From the NCBI GenBank assembly GCA_038380795.1, contig CM076277.1, positions 3,005,501 to 3,069,500 on the forward strand: a stretch of 64,000 nucleotides of DNA, read 5' to 3'. This DNA is from Pyrocephalus nanus. Lineage: Eukaryota > Chordata > Aves > Passeriformes > Tyrannidae. The notes under the pieces were generated by a model. It saw only the letters and a program-made list of their open reading frames with translations, was not told the DNA's origin and did not search any database. How positions within the stretch are numbered: position 1 is the stretch's first letter; each line of letters begins with the position of its first letter. Positions 35,990-49,699 of this stretch are shown here, one piece after another. A program made the translations under genes and the position numbers.

Positions 35990-38425
35990 ACTGAGTTAAA
36001 GGGGAGGGAGGCAGATGGTGCCAGAAGGGAGGTCTGGAGGCTGGTGGTTTCCCAAGGTCAGTCCTGGTGTCTGGTCAGTGTTTCTCCTGGCACAGTGTGA
36101 GTGGTCAGCATTGCCCGGAGAGGCGAGCATGTCCGGGGGGAGGAGGATGGGACCTCACTGAGCAGGAACTGCTGGAGGAGAGGAGGGTGGGATGGGACCT
36201 GTTCAGCAGGTGGGAAGCAGAGCATGCAGCAGGGATCAAGCCCAAACAGGCAATAACTCTGTGATAAAATCTGGGGACATTATTTGTCACGCAGGTCCCT
36301 TTTTTCAAACGCGAATGTGTGAAGCATGAAGTGTCTAGCCCAACCTAGAAGCTGTAATGCTGCCCCTGAAACCATCTTAGATCTCCTCCATTTGTATTTT
36401 CAAGCTCATGGGTGCCTGCTGCAGCCAGAAAGAGGGTGATACAGTTTTGAATACCATATTTGTTTTCCAGAGGCCATCTGGCTGCATTTCTTCATTGTTT
36501 GAGGAAGCAGTGACACCGACAGCGCTGCATTACCCCAAAAATGTGCTGGGAGAGGGACAGAAAAGAGATGTGAGCTTTCAGAACTGGGGCTGTGCATCAC
36601 TTTTTCAAGATCTCTCAGATGAGATGAACAAACTCAAGATCTCAGGAGCCAGTGAGCAGGTCCTCTCCCATATCTTCTGCTACAGGCCACTGGCTGGCTG
36701 GGCACCCCCACTTGTGCAGCTCAGCATTTCAGCCCTGAGTTTCCCACCCAGTGCATGCAAACTCTGATGGCCTGGCAGGGACTGCTCTGCTGGGATCCAC
36801 AGACCTGCTCCCTACAGAGCAGTGAGGAAACTCAGTGCCAGGCAGGGTCTGGCCAAGGTGATCAAAATGATGCCCGGCCAGGGCTGAGGAAAGCCCAGCC
36901 CTTGCACTGGTTTGGGCTTGTCAGAGGATGATTCCCTGGTCATTTTGCTTTTGGCTTCTGCCACGCTCCTGGAGGCAGGGTCACCACCCAGCCTCAGGGA
37001 CATCAGAGCCACAGTGTGTTTTGGTGTCATTCAGGAACCTGCAGCCACAGAACTGCTCAGACTTTTAACTTTGCAGTCTCAACCCACCCCCTTGTCATGC
37101 TCAGAGCAGCACCGAACTAAGCCCTGCCTGGCTGGGCAGGCTGTTTGCCATCTGGCACAAGCAGGACCAAGTAGAGTTAAATAAATGTTAAATACACAGT
37201 AATACCATGTGACACTAGCAAAAGGCAATGAGTTCAAGCTCGGAGAGTCTGCTTATGTAAACAGCATCCTGAAATTAATATTTACCTTTTAAAACAAACA
37301 GATATTTGGGGTGTTTCACAGTCTTTCTGCCTAGCAGATGCCAAGAACAACAGCTTGGTACTGCAGGGAATTGGCTTGACAGCTCAGGGGACAGTAAACT
37401 CCCCACCAGTCTCCAGACTGCGAGGTCAGAGCCTGTCCCTCTCTTTTCAAGCAGATAAATTCACACAAGTGCCAGATTAATCTTTGCTCAGGGGCTGTGA
37501 CCTCTAATGAGGAGCGGGAGCCACCCCGATGTTGCAGCCGAGAACGGGGATTCGAGCAGCAGATGGGCTGGGGACGGAGGATTTGGGGATGCTTGGAGCG
37601 GTCCCTTGTCCAGAGGGACCTGGAGAGGCAGAAGGGCTATCCCGTGGTGGCTCCTTGGGTGGCAGAATCGCCACCAGCCAGGCAGCTGCGCTCCATTTCC
37701 AGCCAGCCCTGCACCTGTGGGGTAAATCCCATCCTTTCTCCGAGGAGTGATCGTTTTGCAAATCACAGCCAAAGCCCCTGTCAGCACAGCCAGGCTCGGG
37801 GATGGGGGCTCACTGGAGTGCCCTTGAATTCTGCTGCTTCTCCATGAAGACATCTCATGACCATTCCCATCCTCGTGTGAGCACCCAGCACTTTTCCGGG
37901 GTTCGCTATGTTATTTTAAACATTTTTTATCATTTTACAGCAATGGGACACGTGTGCCCACACAGACAGAAAGCAAAAGTCAGCTGCCACCATGGAGCTG
38001 TTTGGGATCCCAGTAAATAGGGAGTGAGGGAGGTTAGGGTCGGAGCTCAGTTTTGGTTTTAACAGGATATTTTTTGCAGATGTCTGAAGCAAAAGGAATT
38101 TTCGGTGCCTCTTGCAGCTCACCACTTTACCCTCACCCACCGTTCGATTTCATTTCTGCCCTCTGCTCCTGAAGCACCCTCATCCCTGGTTCAGTACTTT
38201 CACCCTCTTCCTCCCAGCTGGGGACAGCTCTGTGGTGTTCATCCCCTCCTGATCTCTCCTCTGGCTGTGGGTGCCCTCATCCCACCCCGCTGCTTGCCGA
38301 GGCTTTGGGGTTGGCGTGGCTGTGTGGGGGCCCAAGCTCACAGCCACCACACACCCACCCTGCTGCTCAGCTGGATTTTCAGCTCCCTCCAGCAGACCCT
38401 TAGGGATTTTTCCACCTCCCGTGGA
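35990..38425. other. Intergenic sequence, nothing recognised
   Basis: No exon, transposon end or array is recognised. GC-rich open frames here lack any family match known to me. Confidence 0.5.
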
Positions 38426-38429
38426 AGGG

Positions 38430-38715
38430 CAGAGAGGGGCACGGAGAGCCGATAGGGCTGGGGGTGGGAGTGGAGAGATGGAGAGAGCCCGGAGCGCAGC
38501 CCTGCGGGACACACAGCTCGCACAAACATCGCACCCCGTGCGAGGGGACACGGGGCTGCCACCTGCCACTCGCCCGCCCCGCAGCTGCTGGCTTGGGATG
38601 ACAAAGTGACAGCGGCTTCGGGAGGCCGTTACCTGCCAGGCACGGCAAAGTAAACCCATTAACGCCGGCGGGGCGTGGGTGGGAGCCGGGGTGGGCCGGC
38701 CCCGGGAGGATGTGG
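38430..38715. promoter_or_regulatory. Intergenic CpG-rich pocket
   Basis: CpG-dense sequence sits between the two promoters, with segments such as GTGCGAGGGGACACGGGG and TTAACGCCGGCGGGGCG near 38660-38675. It could be a distal enhancer or an unannotated non-coding RNA promoter. No coding exon is supported. Confidence 0.35.
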
Positions 38716-39140
38716 GTAGGCTCTGTTACCCCTGTAAAACAAAAACCAGCAATGACGCCAGCGTGGCTGCCAGTGGGGCCCCTCCACGGGCAATGGGGGG
38801 TGATGGGGATTGAATAAACAGGTGACACCCCAAAAGTCATGTGAAGCCAAGCTGAGCTTGCCAAACCACATGAAGAAAAGGATGCTTGAAGGGCTGCACC
38901 CAGCCTGGGGTGCTCAGAGTTTCCAGAAAGGCTGTGCCATAAAAACAAGTATATTTGGGTAGGGATTCATCACGTTGAACACCTCTTTCTTTTGAAATCC
39001 AATCTTCCTTGCATTTAAACTGCTGACAGTGCTTGTCAGGGCTTGCAGTCAGGGTGATTGAAAAGGTGATAGAGAGTGGTAAGCAATGCATCTGCCCTTG
39101 CAAAGTCAAAACGGGACCTGCAGCTCACTGCTGGGGACCG

Positions 39141-39197
39141 GGGCTGGCTTATGGGATCAGGGCTGGCTGATGGGATCAGGGCTGGCTGATGTGACCA
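39141..39197. repeat. 19-bp tandem repeat, three copies
   Basis: Three adjacent copies of GGGCTGGCTGATGGGATCA; the first and last copies differ by one to two bases. Confidence 0.9.
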
Positions 39198-42100
39198 ACG
39201 GGCTTTGACAGCAACTGCCCCCTCAGGAAGGACTGCTGGGATGTTCTCCCACTTCTGCTCCTTCAATGAGTTCAGATTGCTGATGAGCCAAAGTCGAGCT
39301 GGAGAAAGCAGGAGACTTTTCCAATCAAGTGACAGCTTCAGGCTAAAACTGGGAGGATGGGGTCTGGTCACTGGGAGGTGTGTGGGGACATGGGATGGGG
39401 CATGACAGATGAGTCTGGGGGTGGCAACAGCTCTCCCGCTTCCCAGAACAGGCCCAGCTCCAGAGGGGGTGTCCAGAACACACTCGTGTCTTGTGTCTGT
39501 ACTGCACCTCAGCATCCCCTCACAAATTCAAACTTAATTATGATGTTTGGTGCATGGTAATGGAATGCCAATTTTCCCTAAATAGTGGTTGACATATATA
39601 AGACCAACCTTGAATCTCTGTTATTAAAATGAACGGGTAACTCACATTTTATATGAAAGCCTAGAAACCAAGGCTGTGAATAAGCAGACTTGAGAAATCC
39701 TCTCTGAACTGGAAAAAAGAAATACGGGACTTTGGGAGGAAGAGCCACGTCCCAGTATAAACAGGGATGTTCTCAGAAGTGGGAGTAGGACTCTGTATTT
39801 CTTCAGGGAATTAAGCACAGAGCTCGGTTAGGGGTGATGGATTAGAGCAAGCCTTCCTGCCTGATTTCTATTATGGATTTTAATCACTTTGCCCTGCCTG
39901 TTTCCAGCTTGATCAAGACTTGTGTGAGGATTTATGCACCTTGAGGTTTCTAAGAAATGTTTCCATACTACAGAAGACTAGTATAAAAGAAAACTTTAAA
40001 TAAGAATATATAGAAAATATATAAAAATATATAAATATGAATATATAAAAATATGTTTAAAATATATGAAATATTTAATATCTTATCCAAACAAAACCAG
40101 AGAGCAGCAGTTCTGTTACTGGTAGAGAGGGCTGGAAAGGACCCAGCTGAGGGAGGGGTTTTACCAAGGGTGATGAGTTGGGTAAAACCTCCCCCAGACT
40201 GTGCCCTTGCACCACAAGCACCTCTGCCCACCCTTCCCTGTGCCCCCTGGACACAGAAGCTGGGTGGCACAGGGCAGCCAATGTCTTGGGGAGAGGGGGT
40301 CCCCAGACACCCCCAGAGTGCCCACGATCGCTCCGTGCAGGCAGACAGAGCGGCAGGAGTGTTCCCAGGCTGTGGAGATGCCCTGCAGAGGGGCATGTCG
40401 ACTCATGGATGCTCTGCCTGGTGCTTGGCACGTGCCATGGCCGCAGTTCCAGTCCTGGCCGCCTTCCCACGGAGATTGCTTTCCTAGAAAGCTCTCCCTG
40501 CTGCCGGCCAGTCCTGGAGCACCCACTGCTCCCTGGCCCCGGCACCGGAGATGCCGTCAGCCTGGAGCTGAGCAGGGAGAAACCCAGCAGAGCCAGGACT
40601 CTTTCCATCCCTGGCTCGGGGCTGATGAGCCCAAAATAAGACCTGCTAGAGCTCCCAGCTGTGTTTGGGCTTGAGTGTGAAAGGACACGTGGGTGTGCTC
40701 GTCCTGCCCTGCCACATCCCCAGTTGGCTGTGGCCAGGTTCCCCCAGCACAGGGGCTTCAGGTGCCAGGGGAATGTGCACAATCCAGTTTAGTTATGAAC
40801 TTTTTAAATAAGATTTAGGGTAAAAAATAATCCAGGACCACTAAGGAATTAAAAATAATTGTAATATCTAAGCCTTGAATGCAGCCTCCTCTCCCAGCCA
40901 TCTCCTGCCCCGGAGCCCCTGGGAGGAACTCACTGCCCCAGGCTGCCAGGCCATGTGGCACAGGCTGGCTTCAGCTGGAGCACAGGGGACATTTCAGCTG
41001 GGCAATGAAATGTCCTGTGTTAATTTGGATGGAACTTCATTCTGGAAAAGGTTACGGAACAAGTATGTGACATTTTCATTCCAAACTCAGGCTTCGCTTT
41101 ATGTGACAAACTGTAGAGATGGAGATCAGCAGAAACCGAAATAATGGATTTCACTGTTACTGACTTAAAAAAAAAAAAAAAAGAATTCATTAACTGGCAA
41201 ATTCTGAAATGTCATGATTTTTCTGGCTGTTCAGCACAAAAACCAATCTGGAAGTGTCAGTACCCGAGGCCCTACGAGTCCGACTGGCTCCAGAGGCTCT
41301 GGCAGATCCCGGCCGGGTCCCCATTGCCTTGGCTTCCTCAGAGAGGCCCCTTGGCTGCACGTCACATCTTTTGCAGACGGACATCAGCCTTGCTGGCATC
41401 TCCCAGTGGCATCTGGGGCTCTGCCCAAAGTACCAGGCGGACGAGGAGTTTTTTTGTCTGCTCTCGTGGCTGGACCACCCGCCTGGATGGCCAGCGCAGT
41501 ACCTGCCCCAGGACTGTGCCTTTCCCAACTGGAGCCAGACCAGCGGGCAGCACGGGGTGCCCTGGGAGCAGGCAGCTCCACCCGGGAGTGGTGGGTAGCA
41601 CAAAGCCCATATCAGCAATGATTTCCTGACAAACAGTGCGGCTCATTGTCTGTTCTCATTTATAAACTGCTCCACACCAGCCATCTGATATCCATTATTA
41701 CAATTACAAACAACCCACAGTAACTCTCCAGCTGGTCAGCTCCATCCTAACAGCACTGCAGCCATTCAAGGATGCCATATGGTACCAGAGTTTCCAAAGC
41801 AGCATTGTCAATCAGCCTTATTAATTTCTGAGTTCATTTCTTTTCCTTTTAGGGATATATTTTTTTCCTTTCTTTCTATGTGAGACAGAGACACTTCTCT
41901 GGCCTTAATTTGGAATATGCAGCTTGACAGAATAATTGAAACATCTACAGCTACAAGGCAGCTGGCAGGGAAAGGAAGAGCCTGAACTCTGTGAGCAACC
42001 CCCCGAGTCCTGGTGCTCATGCAAGACCTCCAAGTGTCTCTTACCATATATACCACAGTGCGTGCCACGAGAATATTAAAAACCCATTAGATCCGGAGTG

Positions 42101-45100
42101 CCGGACATGGCTGGCTCTTTACTGCAGATGGAGGGTTGATAATGGCCACTTCCCTTCGATCTCTGAGCCTCCTCTGAGCTATATTTATTTTCTCCCCAAC
42201 ATTTTGGAGCCTAGGGGTGGTATTATTGGAGACGGTTGTAGGTGCTGAGACGCTGCTGGCTCTGCTTGTGCCCAATCCTGCTGCAACCCAAGGAGATGCC
42301 CAGCTGGGTGCTGTGAGGTGGACTCTTCCTTTGGGGTGATTTTTGGTGAAAGAGCCACTATGCCTGGCAGCTTCTGTGTGGCCCCATTACAGTCTGCTGC
42401 ATGGTGTCCCTGTCATGGTGTCATCATGGATAGCAGTGAGGCGAAGGGATGTGCCATTCCCAGCCCTCCAAAAACATCTGGTCATAGCAACCAGGCACTG
42501 TATCACAGCCACTGGCTGCAGGGACTGCTGAGGCTTGAGTTTTGCTTTGCTTTTGTATTTTTAAGCAAAACCAAGGGATGGTGGTTTTTTCTCAGCTCAA
42601 GGCTGCTGAATTTTGCGGTTCTGAAATGCTCAGCTCTGGCTAAAGATCAGCACTGGAGCTCCAGCAGGATTTTCCTTCCCTGGAGGTGGGATAGAGGTGA
42701 TGGGGGGAGTGGAGGTGTGGACCTTTCAGGATGAGCCATGGGCATTGTGGCACACTCAGAGGGTCCCCATTAAAATGTTTCCACATGCTTTCACGTTTGG
42801 TCTCTCCCCAGATGACCATGTGGTGTTCACAGCTGGAGCAAGAGCTTTCCCTCAGGGTGTGGGTGCCTCTGGCAGCACCCCCAAACATGCTGGGATGTGG
42901 GTATCCATGTCCAGGGGCCTGACAGAGCTCTCAGTGAAAGATTTCACTCCTGGCTGCGATGCATAGCCAGGGAATAGGATTCAGGCTGAGCAGAGAGAGA
43001 AACATCCAGGAACTTCTTGAGCCATGGTGGGTGAGACCAGCAGGTTATGGGGCTGTGCTTTAAGCAGATCATGTGGGATTATATAAAACCTCTTTGTTCA
43101 TCCTCCCTGTCGAGGGCAAAGGGCTCTGTGGGGCCAGGGCAGTTTGGAGGGGAAATCTGTCACAGATGGTGACACAGGGGCTCCAGCCACCAGAGGAGGA
43201 CCTGTCCTGCCTCCCTGTTCTGCATCCCTTTGGGCATTTCTCATACTACTTTTAGCTCTTTGGAGGCAGGTTCCAGCCCTGGGGAACCCAGTGAGGATCC
43301 AGCCCCAAGTCACAGCTCTGCCAAGGGCTTTGCTCATTCCAAGAGGAAAGAGGTGGCCAGTGTCCACCTCTGGAGGGAAGTGCTGGGAATATGTCAGCCC
43401 TTCTGAGCAGCATCTCAGTGTCCAGTGGACACTCTTTGAAGGGTGCATTGAACTGGATGGATTATTTGATTTACTTACAATAGCAAGATTTTTGTTGCTG
43501 TTTCACACTTGTTTGGCTCCCAGCACCGAGCTCCTGTTCCCACCTGGGACTCTGCAGATGTGGTTTGGTGCCCAGCTCACATTTCCACAGGGATGCTGCA
43601 GAACATCCAGAGGGCAAGGGAGGCTTGTGTCTCCATGGATGAGTTCCTGTCCCCAGCTGTGACCTGATCTCACCCGATGTAGCTCATGGTGGTGCTGTGA
43701 TGGGGCAGCAGACGGGTGGTCTGGGTTTATGTTACCACTGAGTTTCCATCTGGCTTTTCCCAACTCCTTTGGCCTTGTCCAGTGTGCAGGGAAAGGTTTC
43801 ACAACCCTGTTTATGCGGACACCTGGGCAAAGTTTACTCTCCTGCCATTTTGCTGCTGCTTGGATCCTTTGGCTCTGGTGTTTTCCTGCTTTGGGCTGCA
43901 TTTGCACTGGGATCCCAGCTCCCCTCCTCAGCCAGGTGTCCAGGGCTTTCCAGGAGGGCTGGAAGGCTGGGGTTGGTTGTGATCCCCAGCAGTGATGGGC
44001 AGGACTCTTCTCCCCATCCCACCACTATCCAGCACTGTCCCCTCCGTGCTGCTCTCACCCTCTCAGCATCTCCCCACAGGACACACAGACCTCATTTTTC
44101 TTTGAGTTTCTGAATTTGTGACATTTTCCTTGATTTTCCCATGTCTTTCTGCTCTGGTTCTCAGGGAACCACCCCAATCCTTCTACAGGAGGCTGCTCAA
44201 TTGCTCTGCATCTCTCTCCCTGTGGTCATGGGGATGTTGGAGCCTGCCCCTGTCCTTCCTGCTAACCTGGCACAAATGATTCTGGAGTTCCTGATGTGAT
44301 GGTGTGTGAATCAGGCACTTCACAGAGCCTGGCCTTGGGCAGCTCTATTGTTTCCCCAGATATTCAAAGACACTTGTCCAAAGGAGCCCTTGTGGGTTGG
44401 GAATGCCCTGGGAGAGTCTCTGGGATCTCACCACTGTGGGGTCAAATGATGCAGGGCTACGTTGTGCCCTGGGACTGTCCTGCAGCAGAGAGCCACTGCT
44501 CCTGGGTTTGTTTTCCTTTTTTCCCATCCCTGATGCAATCCTGCAGTTATCCCATTGCACCCTGAAGTGCATCCAGTTGCTAAACCCCTCCTTTTTCATG
44601 TCTCTGCCCAGCGCTGAGGCTCCAGGAACTGCCCCAGCACTGTTGCTTTTGCTTGAGGGTTGTTGGGATATTTTTCCCCACACATTTTTTTTTTTTTTTT
44701 GTGGGATTTTGCTGTTTTCTCAGCATACTTCCATTATGATTTCACATACCTCCCGGAGCTGACTCACCATCTTTTCTGCAGATTGGAGGGGAAGCCAAGC
44801 CAACATGACTTTTTGGTCTTATTCCTTGCTCTGCCCACACAGTTCCTTCTCCTCCAGCCCTTCCTGACAAACACAGTTCCCTGTGTTCCTTGGGGACACC
44901 TCACCATGGCCACTGAGCACACTTTGCTTCATGCAACACATGGCTGTTGTGCCCTGGGTCAGTCCTGGCACCCCCTGCATTTGTCTCTTCTGATGGGTTT
45001 GGAGCACAGGCTGGGCAGGGGAAGTTCCTCGTTAACACCCCTCAACACTGTGGTTGCAATTCATGCTCAGATCAACAGAGGAAAGAATATTTGCCCTTTT

Positions 45101-47104
45101 TTCACCAAGTTCTTGAGGTGCTGGAGGACAAAACCGTGCTCTGCCAGATGCACCAGGGATAGGGAGAGGAGCAGGCAAGGGCACAGTGCCACGGTCAGTG
45201 TTTGCTCCAGAGCCTGATCCCCACCAGCTTTCCAAGAAATTTTGCAGCAGAGAAAGAAAAAAAAAAACAAAAAACAACCTAATTTTTTCATTTGCAGCTG
45301 GAGCGAGGCCAGATTTTGCAGCAGAACATTTTTTTGGTGAAAATGGAGCTGTTGTCTTCTGGCCAGCACTTGTTGAATGGCCCCTGCCTGGCCAGCGCTG
45401 TGGGATGGCACAGCCAGGGCTGGGAGGGAGAGCTGAGGGGCATCAGCCGCTGCCTGGTGGGTTTTGGGGCCAGGCCTGGACCCCACTGAGTCCCCGGTGA
45501 GGTAATGCCAGAGGGGACTGGCTGCCTCCCCCGTGGGCTGCGATCACAACTTCGCTTTGAAAAGTCTCCAGTGCTTTGTTCTCCCCCTGATACAATCCAT
45601 TTGGAGCAAATGCAGGCTCAGAGCGTCTTGCCAAGCCCACAAGCTTTGGGGAGGGAGGCTCCTGCAAAGCATTAGCAGCAGATAAGGCCTCCTGGGGGAT
45701 GGCTGGAGAGGGAGGTGGTGGTGGTGATGTCTCTCCTCTTCTTGTCCTGGCCTGGGGACTCCACTGTCCAGGCAGTCAGGGAATGCCAGCCTCCACCTCG
45801 GCTCCTTCACCTAATTAATCCTGCCACTATCCTGGTCCTTCACCTAACCTGCTCCAGGGCCTGACCCTGCACACTGCTGCTCCTCACATCCCATCACCGA
45901 TGGTGCCCTGCCTGCCAAGCATTCCCCAGCTCCCACGGGAGCTCAGTGCTGGACCAAACAAGTGGCAAGGACATGGAGTGGCAGTGGGTTGGGATGGAGA
46001 TCCCGTTCTGGGGCTCCTGGTCCTGAGCCCCAGTGCTGCAGGAGCCAAGGCTGGACTGAGCCCACCTGCAGCCACAGGTGTGTGGGGAATCCTTTTAAGC
46101 GCCTGGAGGCAAATTCCTCATCCTGCCTTGTCCTGCCTGGTCTGTGCAGACAGACAAGGCAGGAGGTGCAGGCAGGGACACCCACAGGCAGGGTCAGAGG
46201 TGCAGGCAGGGGTCCCTGGGTCCCTGTGAGGTGCCAGCGGTGGGTGAGGGACGCGACAGGGGATGCAGTCTGTCCCTAACCCGATGTCCCCGTGGGGACC
46301 TGGTGACAGTTGAGGGGGTGGGAGCGGGGCAGGGTGCAGGGGGAGGTTAATGCCGTTATAAGCCGGGGCAGGGGGTCTCCAACAGACGAGGCCTCGCCGG
46401 CCAGATGGGGAGACTCGTCTGCCACTCGCCGGGGCCACAAAGGAGGGTCCCCTGGTAGCAGCTGGTCCCAAGGAAGAGGTTAAGGAGACACGTGTCAGGG
46501 CAAAGCCCAAGGGTGGCAGACGCGGCCCCAGCCTTTGTCGGGGTCACCTCCCATCTGACGGGGAGCAGGTGGGGTGGGAGCTGGAGGGACCTGGGGCCGG
46601 AGGGGCAGCAGGATGGCTCTGTCATGGTCCCACCGGGCAGCGCCGGCTGCGGGCCTGGCATGGCCTGAGACAGCCACTCACAGGGCTGCCTTTGTGCCTC
46701 TGCAGATAATGAACCTTTTTTTTTTTCCTGTTTTTCCTCCCCCAGAAAGGATGGGAACGGCCCCATGGTGCTGGTGGGGATTGCTGGATGCCCTGGCCTG
46801 GAGCAGGGAACAAGGCAGGGAATGACAAGAGGGTCAGTGGCTGGAGAGCAGGGGCAGGGTCTGGCCGGGCATCCTCCTGGTCTGACTCCGAGAAGCCCGA
46901 TGGACACGGAGATGGGCTCCATCCCGCTTCCCACTTTGGTACCAGTGGCCAAACTGCAGGCAGTACTTCATCCCTGGGACTGGAACTGGCAGAGCTGCAG
47001 CCCCGTGGGCACTGCTGGCCCCAGGACCCGCTCTGGAGGCCGGGATCCGGCCAGGGGTCAGGGCTGGCACAGACCAGCCCCCTCCTCTCCCCCTCGCCGC
47101 CGGC
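39198..47104. other. Intergenic sequence with few recognisable features
   Basis: An AT-rich low-complexity stretch lies at about 39990-40085, an A17 run at 41167-41183, and T runs near 44687-44701 and 46718-46728. No exon or CR1 end is recognised across this 8 kb. Several GC-rich open frames of 100-235 codons occur on both strands, but overlap each other and resemble nothing I know. Confidence 0.5.
39990..40085. repeat. AT-rich (AAATATAT)n low-complexity tract
   Basis: About 95 bases of almost only A and T with recurrent AAATATATA steps. Confidence 0.85.
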
Positions 47105-47275
47105 GCGGGGCTAATTTCAATTATCTTCCCCAGGCCATATGAATTCTATTAATATCAAAGTAATGAGGTAGTTACTGCGATTCGGAGGAACGGCTGGGGA
47201 ATTGCTTGGGATAGGGTTTCGCCAGCCAAGAGGGTAAATTAAAACCTCCCTTTGGAGAGAAGCAAAGGGTTGTAT
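47105..47275. promoter_or_regulatory. AT-rich homeodomain-type block next to CpG-rich sequence
   Basis: TAATTTCAATTA (47112-47123, inverted TAAT motifs) overlaps TTATCT. It is followed by CCATATGAATTCTATTAATA and GGTAGTTACTGC. This sharp AT-rich block immediately follows a CpG-rich stretch, resembling a conserved non-coding element. Conservation was not tested. Confidence 0.25.
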
Positions 47276-48220
47276 CAGAGGTGAGCAGGGGCCAGCCTGG
47301 GGCAGTGGGGGACGTTCAGGGTGTCCTTCCCCTGGGTTCCCTCTCATGCTGGGGGGGATCCTTTGGAGATGCCATGACCTGGATGGAGAGCTCACAGCAG
47401 GGGTGATGCCCCCCCCCGTTCCCCTTTGACAGCCCCTCTGGTCTCTGTACAACCCCCCTGAGGGCTCGTGCCTGGAGCATCCACCCTGAAACACAGAGGG
47501 ACCCCCGTGCTCAGCCTTCCTGGAGCCCTAATACTTGGTTTAGGGAGCCCTTAAAAGGAACTGAGGCTTTTCCAGGTTCATCACCCTTCCCTGCCCATCA
47601 AAAAGACCTGGCAAAGGACCTGTGCTGATCTCCTGGACAGCCCTGAGCTCGCTTGAGAGACCTGAAAAGCCCATGGGGAAGGGGGAAATAGCAGGGACTA
47701 CATTTATATATATACACCCTCCTATAAAACAAGTTCCAGCTACTTGTCAGGCCGGGAAAAGAGCTTTTCCCAGAGCAGTGGATGGGGTCCACAGAAATGA
47801 TGAGGGAAGGGGCCCCTCCGGCATCCCCCTGGCCATGGGGTGCTTGGGGACACAAGCAGAGCCTGGTCCCAGCTGCAGCAGGGGCACAGCCAGGAACCAG
47901 GGATGGTGCTGGGCACGGGGAAGGCAGGAGGCTGAGCCGGGGATCGTGCATGCATTAGGGGGTAAAAATAGCTCTTGTTGTGGAGCAGCAGTGTCACGGC
48001 TGCCTGCCAAGCTGGGAGGGAGCCTCAACCAGGTGCCTCCCGAGACCTCAGAGGAGGAATTTGGTGAGGAAGGGGAGGGTGGTTTAAAGGGAGGGTGGGG
48101 TTTGTGCCCACGGTGCTGAGCAGAAAGTCAGGGCGTGTGGAAAGATCCTGTTGGACACCGCCCCTTAAAAACCCGGGCTGGGGCCAGCCCAGAGCCCAAA
48201 ATAGCTGGGCAGTGAGAAGC
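47276..48220. other. Intergenic sequence, nothing recognised
   Basis: No feature identified. Confidence 0.5.
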
Positions 48221-48468
48221 AGTGAGGATTCCTCTCCAGTGTCCTCTTAAGCCAGATAGAGAAGGAATTTTTTTCCCACGAGGGTGGTGAGACATGGTAC
48301 CAGGTTGCCCAGAAAAGATGTGGATCCCCCATTGCTGGGACGTCAAGGCCAGGTCGGGTGGGACTTCGAGCAACCTGGTCTAGTGGAAGAGCCCTTGCCC
48401 ACGGCAGGGGGTTTTGGACTAGAGGGTTTTTAAGGTCATTCCCAACCCAAAGCACTCCGTGACTCTGA
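48221..48468 (+). mobile_element. CR1 LINE 3'-end fragment, diverged
   Basis: Sense copy with CACGAGGGTGGTGAGACATGG, CCAGAAAAGATGTGGATCCC and GAGCAACCTGGTCTAGTGGA. It ends in TTCCCAACCCAAAGCACTCC and GTGACTCTGA. More diverged from the other copies, so probably older. Confidence 0.85.
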
Positions 48469-49237
48469 TAACCAACAGGCTGAGCAGGCAGTGGCCAGGC
48501 CAGGGGCAGCGTGTCCCCTGTCCCTGGGGCTCTGAGGCACAACGCCACGCCTGCTGAGATGAGCCAGAAGGTCACCCTGTCCCTCACTTCTCTAGTCGGT
48601 GCCACCAGTTTTGCAGCAGCTGCAGGTGCTCCAATTCGTGAGCTGAGTGTGGGGGTTCTCAGCTGGTGGCAAAGCCCCAACGAGCTCCTCCAGGTCCCCG
48701 CAGGGGTCTGTGCCCCAGCCGGATGGGTGGGTTGGGGCCGAAGGTGCCCCAGCGCCCAGGGTCGGGGGCTTCGGCCACCCCCAGCCCACGGCAGCCCCCG
48801 GTGGCTGCAGAGCGGCTCTTTGCTGGCACCTGCTGACAGCCTGAGATCCTGCAGCTGCCCTTTCCACGGAGGGACACCGAAACTCGGCGTTGAGATGGTC
48901 CTCGCCACACTCGTGGGAAGGAGAAGGACCCTGGGCTGATGGGTCCATCACCCAAGCATGTGCCAGGAGAGTCCCGCAGGGATATGGCCCTTGAAGGGAA
49001 GGTGAAACCCCACAGAAGGATGCACCTAACTCAAAAAACCTGATGCTGAAGGCGGCTTTTCACCTAGAAGAGGGGAAACATCCCTCGAGGCTCAAACCCA
49101 GCCTTTTCCCAGGACACAAGGCTCTTCCCCACAGTGCCTCTGCACTGTGCTCGGACAGGAGGCCTTTCCTGTAGCATCCCCTGAGCCAGGGAACAAAATC
49201 ACATCCATCAAAGGTCTCCTGGTGCTCCAGACAACCT
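48469..49237. other. Intergenic sequence, nothing recognised
   Basis: No exon is supported. Overlapping GC-rich open frames on both strands look like chance. Confidence 0.5.
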
Positions 49238-49395
49238 CATAGAATCGTAAATCACAGAATGGGTTGGGTTGGAAGGGTTCATCTCATTCCACCCCCTGCC
49301 ATGGGCAGGGACACCTCCCACTATCCCAGGTTGCTCCAAGCCCTGTCCAACCTGGCCTTGGGCGCTTCCACACATGGAGAGTCCACAACCTCAGT
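49238..49395 (-). mobile_element. CR1 LINE 3'-end fragment
   Basis: Starts CATAGAATCGTAAATCACAG then AATGGGTTGGGTTGGAAGGG, followed by GCCATGGGCAGGGACACC and CCAGGTTGCTCCAAGCCC. Antisense and 5'-truncated. Confidence 0.92.
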
Positions 49396-49699
49396 GGTGT
49401 CACATTGACAGGCCACTGGAGACAGATGACAGCAGTGGAGACAAGGGACATTTCTCAAAGTTCTATTTGTCAAGTTACAAACAGCCCAGGGGAGCTGTGA
49501 CTGATGGGAGCTGCCATTTCCCATGGGCATTCCAGTGGGATGGTGGAGCCAGGAGGGAACAGGGTTTTGCTGGGGTTCATCAGCATTTGATGGGCTCAGG
49601 GTCACTGAAAGAGGGCCGTGGGGTCACTGCCTACACAGTCACATCCAGAAGCCCCCTCTGTGAATGGGACTGCATTCGACAAGGAGAATTTGAAGGGCC

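Noticed and set aside
40075..40782. 235-codon minus-strand open frame in the intergenic interval
   Set aside because: Overlaps equally long frames on the opposite strand. The composition reflects GC content and nothing matches a known protein.
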